Shown here in pieces: positions 59,408 through 64,000 of a stretch of 64,000 bases of DNA (within the stretch, counting starts at the first letter, position 1; every line of letters starts with the position of its first letter). Both the position numbers and the translations under genes were made by a program. This DNA comes from Candidatus Marispirochaeta associata (GTDB taxonomy: Bacteria > Spirochaetota > Spirochaetia > JC444 > Marispirochaetaceae): contig JWTM01000553.1 in NCBI GenBank assembly GCA_001749745.1, positions 79,969-143,968 of the forward strand, written 5' to 3'. The notes below the pieces were generated by a model, which worked only from the letters and a program-made list of their open reading frames with translations, was not told the DNA's origin and did not search any database.

Positions 59408-60252
59408 AGAGCCTGCGGCCGAAGAGTCTCGCCGAGGCTCTGGCCTATCGCGCCGAGACCGGGGCGCTCCCCTTTGCCGGCGGAACCGATCTGATGGTGC
59501 GCCACCGGGGTTATACCGGTACGGGGCCGAATATCGGCGGACCGGTGCTCTTCCTGGATGCAGTCGAGGAGCTCCGGAGCGTCGAGATGGGTGAGGAGAG
59601 CGTGCGAATCGGCGCCGCGGCCACCTTAACCGAGATCCTCGCCGTGAAGGGTATGCCGGAACTGATTATCAAGGCGGTCGAGCTGATCGCCGCGCCGGGC
59701 TTGCGGAACCGGGCTACCATGGCCGGAAATGTCTGTAACGCCTCGCCGGCTGGGGATTCTATTCCGCCCCTCTATGTGCACGAAGCCTCGGTGTTGTTGA
59801 AGAGCGCTACCGGAGAACGGCGTCTGCCGATCGATCAGTTTCTGACCGGCCCGGGGAAGACCGCCCTGGGAGACGACGAGATTTTAGCCGGGTTCGAGAT
59901 CCCCCTTTTACCCGAGCAACCCGAGGGGCTCTGCTACTACCGTAAGGTGGGGACCCGGAAAGCGAACGCCCTGTCGAAGCTCTCGACCGTCGGGTACGCC
60001 CGCATCGACGGCGGGATGATTCAGGATTTTCGCTTTGCCGTCGGGGCGGTGGCTCCCACCGTGGTGCGGCTGCCGGAAGCGGAGAAGCTTCTTAGGGGAA
60101 CCAAGATCGGCGCGATCCAAAGAGAGGCGGTACTGGAAGCCGCCGCCGAACCGATTCGACCGATCGACGACCAGCGATCCACCGCGGCCTATCGAAAGCA
60201 GGTTGCGTTAAATGCACTAAACGAGTTTTTAGATCAGATGGAGGAAAAATGA
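59401..60252 (+). CDS. xdhB: Hydroxylase FAD-binding subunit (XdhB type)
   Basis: 283 residues, CO-dehydrogenase flavoprotein fold: FAGGTDLMVRHR (FAD PPi loop), IGAAATLTEIL, IAAPGLRNRATMAGNVCNASPAGDSIPPLYVHEASVLL (second FAD motif), and the C-terminal domain YYRKVGTRKANALSKLSTVGYARI. Transfers electrons to NAD(P)+ or ferredoxin-type carriers. Confidence 0.93.
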   Translation: MVESLRPKSLAEALAYRAETGALPFAGGTDLMVRHRGYTGTGPNIGGPVLFLDAVEELRSVEMGEESVRIGAAATLTEILAVKGMPELIIKAVELIAAPGLRNRATMAGNVCNASPAGDSIPPLYVHEASVLLKSATGERRLPIDQFLTGPGKTALGDDEILAGFEIPLLPEQPEGLCYYRKVGTRKANALSKLSTVGYARIDGGMIQDFRFAVGAVAPTVVRLPEAEKLLRGTKIGAIQREAVLEAAAEPIRPIDDQRSTAAYRKQVALNALNEFLDQMEEK

Positions 60253-61712
60253 TCGATCTAACCAAGAATGAAGCCCAGATAGAGAAAAACGCAAAGCTTT
60301 GCGCCAAGCAGGGCATCCTGCTGCCGACCTATGAGGAGATGGCCAATCCGGATACTATCTCCGACGAAATCAAGAATGAGTTGAAGGGTATCGGCCGCGA
60401 CGAGGTTCATTCCCGCAACCTCTACCGGGTAACCTGGGAGAACGAGCCTAAGGAGCAGGGAGGTACCTACAACGGCGTCAATTTCATGGAGATTCCCAGC
60501 GAGTTGACCGGCGTTAAGGCGCGGATTATCGGTTTGGTGGGCAAGTACTTCCCTACCGGAGCCCATAAGGTCGGCGCCTCCTACAGCTGCCTGGCGCCCA
60601 CCCTGGTTACCGGCCAGTTTGATCCGGAAAAGAATATGGCCGTCTGGCCCTCGACCGGTAACTACTGCCGCGGCGGCGCCTATATCTCCCGCCTATTGGG
60701 CTGCAAGTCGGTGGCGATCCTACCGGAAGAGATGTCCCAAGAGCGCTTTAACTGGCTCAAGACCATGGCCGACGAGACCATCGCCACCCCCGGCTGCGAG
60801 AGCAACGTCAAGGAGATCTTCGATAAATGTCATGAACTGGATGCCGAGCGGGGGGAGAGTATCTTTATCTTCAACCAGTTCGAACAGTTCGGTAACCACC
60901 TCTGGCACCACGAGGTCACCGGCAAGTCGATGGAGAAGGTCTTAAAGCAGGTGATGGGACCCAAGGACCGGCTGGCCGGTACCTGTCTCTCTTCCGGTTC
61001 GGCCGGGACCATGGGATCCGGGGAGTACCTGAAGACCCTCTACCCGCATTCCAAGCTGGCGGTTTCAGAGGCGCTTCAGTGTCCGACCCTGCTCTCTAAC
61101 GGCTTCGGCGGCCACCGGATCGAAGGAATCGGCGATAAGCACGTCCCATGGATCCACAACATGAAGAACACCGATATGGTGGTGGCCATCGACGACGAGC
61201 ACACCATGCGATTGTTGCGGCTATTTAACGACAAGGCGGGCCGAGACTACCTGAAAGAGCAGGGTATCGATCCCGCTATTGTTGATAAGCTCGATCTTAT
61301 GGGAATCAGCTGCATCTGTAATGTGCTGACCGCCATCAAGTTCGCTAAATACTACGAGCTGGACGAGAACGACATCGTCATGACTGTCTTCACCGACTCC
61401 GAGGCGATGTATACCTCTCGCCTGGCCGAGCTGAATGAGGAGCGGGGCGCCTATACCCGGGACAATGCGATTGCCGACTTCGAGATGCTGCAGCAGATCG
61501 GCACCGACGCCCTGCAGGAGCTGACCTACGCCGACCGCAAGCGGGTCCACAACCTGAAGTACTACACCTGGGTCGAGCAGCAGGGAAAGACCTACGACGA
61601 GATCAACGCCCAGTGGTACGACCGGGATTACTGGCAGAGCATCTACCGGCTGAAACCTGAACTGGACAAGATGATCAAGGAGTTCAACGAGAAGGTGAAG
61701 AGCTATATGTAG
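60249..61712 (+). CDS. Fold-type II PLP enzyme, beta-subunit-like, purine-cluster associated
   Basis: 487 residues. Tryptophan-synthase-beta/cysteine-synthase-like fold with GKYFPTGAHKVGASYSCLAPTLVTGQF (Schiff-base Lys near 103), SGSAGTMGSGEYLKTLYPHSKLAVSEAL and a long C-terminal part (DDEHTMRLLRLF, ISCICNVLTAIKFAKYYELDENDIVMTVFTDSEAMYTSRL). I recall similar proteins annotated only as PLP-dependent beta subunits, often near ygfK/ssnA genes. The reaction is unknown; a beta-elimination on a 2,3-diaminopropionate- or cysteine-like product is a reasonable guess. It is joined to xdhB by a 4-bp overlap. Confidence 0.82.
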   Translation: MIDLTKNEAQIEKNAKLCAKQGILLPTYEEMANPDTISDEIKNELKGIGRDEVHSRNLYRVTWENEPKEQGGTYNGVNFMEIPSELTGVKARIIGLVGKYFPTGAHKVGASYSCLAPTLVTGQFDPEKNMAVWPSTGNYCRGGAYISRLLGCKSVAILPEEMSQERFNWLKTMADETIATPGCESNVKEIFDKCHELDAERGESIFIFNQFEQFGNHLWHHEVTGKSMEKVLKQVMGPKDRLAGTCLSSGSAGTMGSGEYLKTLYPHSKLAVSEALQCPTLLSNGFGGHRIEGIGDKHVPWIHNMKNTDMVVAIDDEHTMRLLRLFNDKAGRDYLKEQGIDPAIVDKLDLMGISCICNVLTAIKFAKYYELDENDIVMTVFTDSEAMYTSRLAELNEERGAYTRDNAIADFEMLQQIGTDALQELTYADRKRVHNLKYYTWVEQQGKTYDEINAQWYDRDYWQSIYRLKPELDKMIKEFNEKVKSYM

Positions 61713-61856
61713 CTCAAACCCGGCTCCCAACGAGTTGGGACATAGGCAATACAGGATAGTTAGGATGGGGAGGATGTTCTGTTGCAGTACGAGATCCTTC
61801 TCATCCTGCGCTCCTTACTTCGCGGCCTTGGTGAGAAAAAAATTGGGAGGCTGATT

Positions 61857-63224
61857 ATGCTTTTATTAAAGAATTGTTACTGGCTGGTGACCAGCGCGGA
61901 TGATCCCGGGCAGTCCGGGGCGGATGTGCTGATTGAAGATAATGTGATCATAAAGATCGGCAAGGACCTCTCCCTGCCCAGCGGCGAAGGGACGGTCATA
62001 GACGCCTCCCGGCATGTGGTGGTTCCCGGTTTCGTCAACACCCACCACCACTTCTATCAGACCCTGACCCGCAATCTGCCGGCCGTGCAGGACGCCAAGC
62101 TCTTTACCTGGCTGGTCTACCTTTACGACGTTTGGAAGTATATCGACGAGGATGCGATCTACTGGTCCACGGCCCTGGCTACCGCCGAGCTTTTGAAGAC
62201 CGGGTGTACCCTCTCCACCGACCACCACTACCTCTACCCCAACAGTGTTACCGCAGACATTATGGCGACCCAGTTTCGGGCCGCTTCAGATACGGGAATC
62301 CGCTTCTCGCCCACCCGGGGATCGATGAGTCGTTCTAAAAAGGACGGCGGGCTCCCTCCCGATTCGGTGGTTCAGACCGAGGACGAGATCCTGGCCGACT
62401 CGGAGCGGGTGATTAAGGAGTTTCACGACTCGGGCGATCTGGCCATGCGGAAGATTACCTTGGCACCCTGCAGCCCCTTCTCGGTCTCCGAACAGTCGAT
62501 GAAGGATACCGCCGCTCTGGCCCGGAAATATGGAGTTCTGATCCACACCCATCTGGCCGAGACCAAGGATGAAAACGCCTTCTGTGAGCGGGAGATGGGC
62601 CGACGCCCCTTGAAGGTGATGGAGGATTGCGATTTCGTCGGTCCCGACGTCTGGTACGCCCACGGGATCCACTTTAACGATGATGAGTTGAAGGTGCTCC
62701 AGGAGACCGGCTCACAGGTCGCCCACTGCCCGACCTCGAACATGCGTCTCGGTTCCGGAATCTGTCGGGTGAAGGAGATGAAGGAGCTGGGGATCAACGT
62801 GGCCCTGGCGGTGGACGGTTCCGCATCTAACGACTCCTCGGACATGTTGGGAGAGATCCGCAACGCCCTGATGCTGCAGCGGGTAACCAAAGGCGCCGAT
62901 GCGCTGACCGCTCGGGACGCTTTTAGGATGGGAACCGAAAACGGCGCCAAGCTGCTCAACTTCAAGAAGGTCGGTATATTGATGGAAGGATACGCCGCCG
63001 ATCTGGCCCTCTTCGATGTGCATAAACTGGAATACGCCGGATCCCTCTCGGATCCCTTAGCGGCACTGATTTTCTCCGGCTACAACCACGGCGCTGACTA
63101 CACCATTGTCAACGGAAAGGTCGCCGTCGAGAAGGGCCGTCTGATCGGACTGGACGAAGAAGAACTGACCCGTAACGCCAACGAGGCGGCGGACAGGATT
63201 TACGCCAAGGCGGGGATTAAGTAG
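61857..63224 (+). CDS. Amidohydrolase, 8-oxoguanine/guanine-deaminase-like
   Basis: 455 residues from ATG 61857 (GGGAGG upstream). Amidohydrolase superfamily, AtzA/TrzA/8-oxoguanine deaminase branch: VVPGFVNTHHHFYQTLTRNLP (H-x-H near 64-66), LIHTHLAETKDENAFCEREMG, WYAHGIHFNDDELKVL, HCPTSNMRLGSGICRVKEM and LAVDGSASNDSSDMLGEIRNALMLQR. This branch deaminates oxidised purines and triazines. A role on 8-oxo-purines or urate-like products fits the operon. It follows the PLP gene after 144 bp that hold no clear promoter. Confidence 0.88.
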   Translation: MLLLKNCYWLVTSADDPGQSGADVLIEDNVIIKIGKDLSLPSGEGTVIDASRHVVVPGFVNTHHHFYQTLTRNLPAVQDAKLFTWLVYLYDVWKYIDEDAIYWSTALATAELLKTGCTLSTDHHYLYPNSVTADIMATQFRAASDTGIRFSPTRGSMSRSKKDGGLPPDSVVQTEDEILADSERVIKEFHDSGDLAMRKITLAPCSPFSVSEQSMKDTAALARKYGVLIHTHLAETKDENAFCEREMGRRPLKVMEDCDFVGPDVWYAHGIHFNDDELKVLQETGSQVAHCPTSNMRLGSGICRVKEMKELGINVALAVDGSASNDSSDMLGEIRNALMLQRVTKGADALTARDAFRMGTENGAKLLNFKKVGILMEGYAADLALFDVHKLEYAGSLSDPLAALIFSGYNHGADYTIVNGKVAVEKGRLIGLDEEELTRNANEAADRIYAKAGIK

Positions 63225-63460
63225 GAGAAGTCACAGGATGGGAACAGGATGGGAAGGATGGGAAGGATAAGAGGATAGGAAGGGGAACAGGATGGGAAGG
63301 ATAGGAAGGATAGGAAGGATGGGAAGGATAAGAGGATGGGAAGGATGGGAACAGGATGGGAAGGATGGGAAGGATGGGAACAGGATGGGAAGGATGGGAA
63401 GGATAAGAGGATAGAAAGGATAAGAGGATGGGAAGGATAAGGGGATGGGAAGGATAAGGG
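63225..63460 (+). repeat. G/A-rich tandem repeat, unit about 9 bp
   Basis: About 25 imperfect copies of GGATGGGAA and variants (GGATAAGA, GGATAGGA, GGAACA). The plus strand is almost devoid of C. There is no credible gene. The array fills the gap between the operon end and the IS110 element. Confidence 0.9.
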
Positions 63461-63499
63461 TCCAAGGTTTACGGAAAAGTATAGCTGACTGTTTAATCC

Positions 63500-63767
63500 T
63501 GTCAGTCCTGTTCCATTGTGGAAGTAAGGAGGAATGATAAAAACTAACCGTGAGCTGGTGGGTTTGATATCTTGTCCGTGAGGATTCTCGGACAGGAGAG
63601 GCTACCGTTCGTCATAGAATTTGGCCTGCGAGGCCGTTAAGGAGAATGAGGAGCCGTAGCCGCAGCATTCACTGACCTGCGAGGTCGGATAGGAGACTGG
63701 AGAGAACCTACCGTACAGGGACCTGTCCTGAAGACTCAACGATACCAATCGAGAGGAGAGAACAGGG
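63500..63767 (+). ncRNA. IS110-element 5' non-coding region, candidate bridge RNA
   Basis: Lies directly upstream of an IS110-type transposase, where this family encodes its target- and donor-recognising bridge RNA. Visible structure: TGTCC...GGACA (63573-63594) with inner GAG/CTC, GGCC-TGCGA-GGCC (63623-63635), GACC-TGCGA-GGTC (63674-63686) and CAGG...CCTG near 63715-63730. The two 4-bp hairpins with identical loops could be the paired recognition loops. The RNA boundaries are estimates; left element end not determined. Confidence 0.45.
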
Positions 63768-64000
63768 ATGAGACTGAGTATCGGTGTGGATCTGCATAAG
63801 AGTCAGTTCACGGTGTACTGGAAGCCGGAGAAATCGAGCGAAGGGAAATTCGCCCGTTTTTCGACAACCGAAGCCGGGTACGGGGCCTTCGAACACCAGG
63901 TGTTATCTGCGATTAGTCAGGGTATCGATGTCGCCATGGCTGTCGAGACGACGGGAAACGCCCGGTATTTCCGGGCGCGAATGCAGCGGCTCGGAGCGCG
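63768..64000 (+). CDS. IS110-family transposase (DEDD recombinase), N-terminus only
   Basis: 78 residues visible before the window ends. They begin LSIGVDLHKSQFTVYW (first Asp of the DEDD RuvC-like site) and include AMAVETTGNARYFRARMQRLG (the Glu position). The fold is that of IS110/IS1111 transposases. GAGAGGAG ribosome site. The Tnp_C20 half is beyond the window, so intactness is unknown. Confidence 0.87.
   Translation, partial: MRLSIGVDLHKSQFTVYWKPEKSSEGKFARFSTTEAGYGAFEHQVLSAISQGIDVAMAVETTGNARYFRARMQRLGA

Larger units (their letters stand above)
63500..64000 (+). mobile_element. IS110-family insertion sequence, left part
   Basis: Combination of a long structured non-coding left region and the IS110 transposase start. 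Its left end lies somewhere between the G/A-rich repeat and 63540. Sequence ATCCTGTCAGTCCTG at about 63495-63510 may be chromosomal target or element end. Confidence 0.7.

Noticed and set aside
63225..63460. CRISPR array
   Set aside because: Units are about 9 bp, contiguous and imperfect, with no unique spacers.
63217..63465. Pro/Ser/Tyr-rich open frame on the minus strand across the tandem repeat
   Set aside because: It is a by-product of the 9-bp repeat lacking stops; no start context.

Overview
The window (about 57-58% G+C by eye) looks like chromosomal DNA of a free-living, probably anaerobic spirochaete. The reasons are secreted proteins whose mature ends begin with Ala-Gly-Gly-Gln or Ala-Ala-Gly-Gln motifs, a very long single-span coiled-coil protein, a Cache-GGDEF-EAL sensor, class III adenylate cyclase, CheW, and fermentation-type purine catabolism. 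The assignment is an inference from gene content; no 16S gene is present.

Layout. 1-9.5 kb: the start of an NDH-2 gene (minus), a radical-SAM sulfatase-maturase-like gene, a long-chain acyl-CoA synthetase, a polar amino-acid ABC importer (binding protein, permease, ATPase), a SurA/PpiC foldase, an exported MsrB, a Uma2-family protein and a universal stress protein. 9.5-18.8 kb: glnS, cheW, a complete ECF transporter operon ending in coaX (probable pantothenate uptake and activation), a DUF2233 lipoprotein, a HisKA_2-type histidine kinase, an RluA-type pseudouridine synthase and tRNA-Asp. 18.8-33.8 kb: signalling and housekeeping genes plus several small genes of unknown role.

33.8-36.3 kb is a small accessory island. 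It carries an XRE/ImmA-IrrE regulator and a PIN-domain protein, and is bordered by decayed, hairpin-rich copies of the end of the initiator tRNA gene. The intact tRNA-fMet lies at its right edge.

36.3-63.2 kb is the main theme: a molybdenum/selenium hydroxylase and purine-degradation region. It has a MocA-like nucleotidyltransferase and a P-loop NTPase; a FecCD-type importer translationally coupled to yqeC; an XdhC-YqeB fusion and a Mop protein (the accessory set for selenium-dependent molybdenum hydroxylases); carbamate kinase and adenine deaminase; a purine permease; and a long, tightly overlapped operon. The operon runs ygfK, ssnA, ygeY-like hydrolase, threonine-synthase-like PLP enzyme, three xanthine-dehydrogenase subunits, a second PLP enzyme and a second amidohydrolase. 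The likely flow is adenine uptake and deamination, hydroxylase and YgfK redox chemistry, ring opening and amidohydrolysis, PLP-dependent elimination of the amino-acid-like product, and ATP recovery through carbamate kinase. The operon is preceded by a strong promoter with a palindrome between its -35 and -10 boxes, and by an approximately 320-nt leader with clear secondary structure.

63.2-64.0 kb: a 9-bp-periodic G/A-rich tandem repeat, then the left end of an IS110-family element with a structured, non-coding stretch in the position where bridge RNAs are encoded. The transposase runs off the window.
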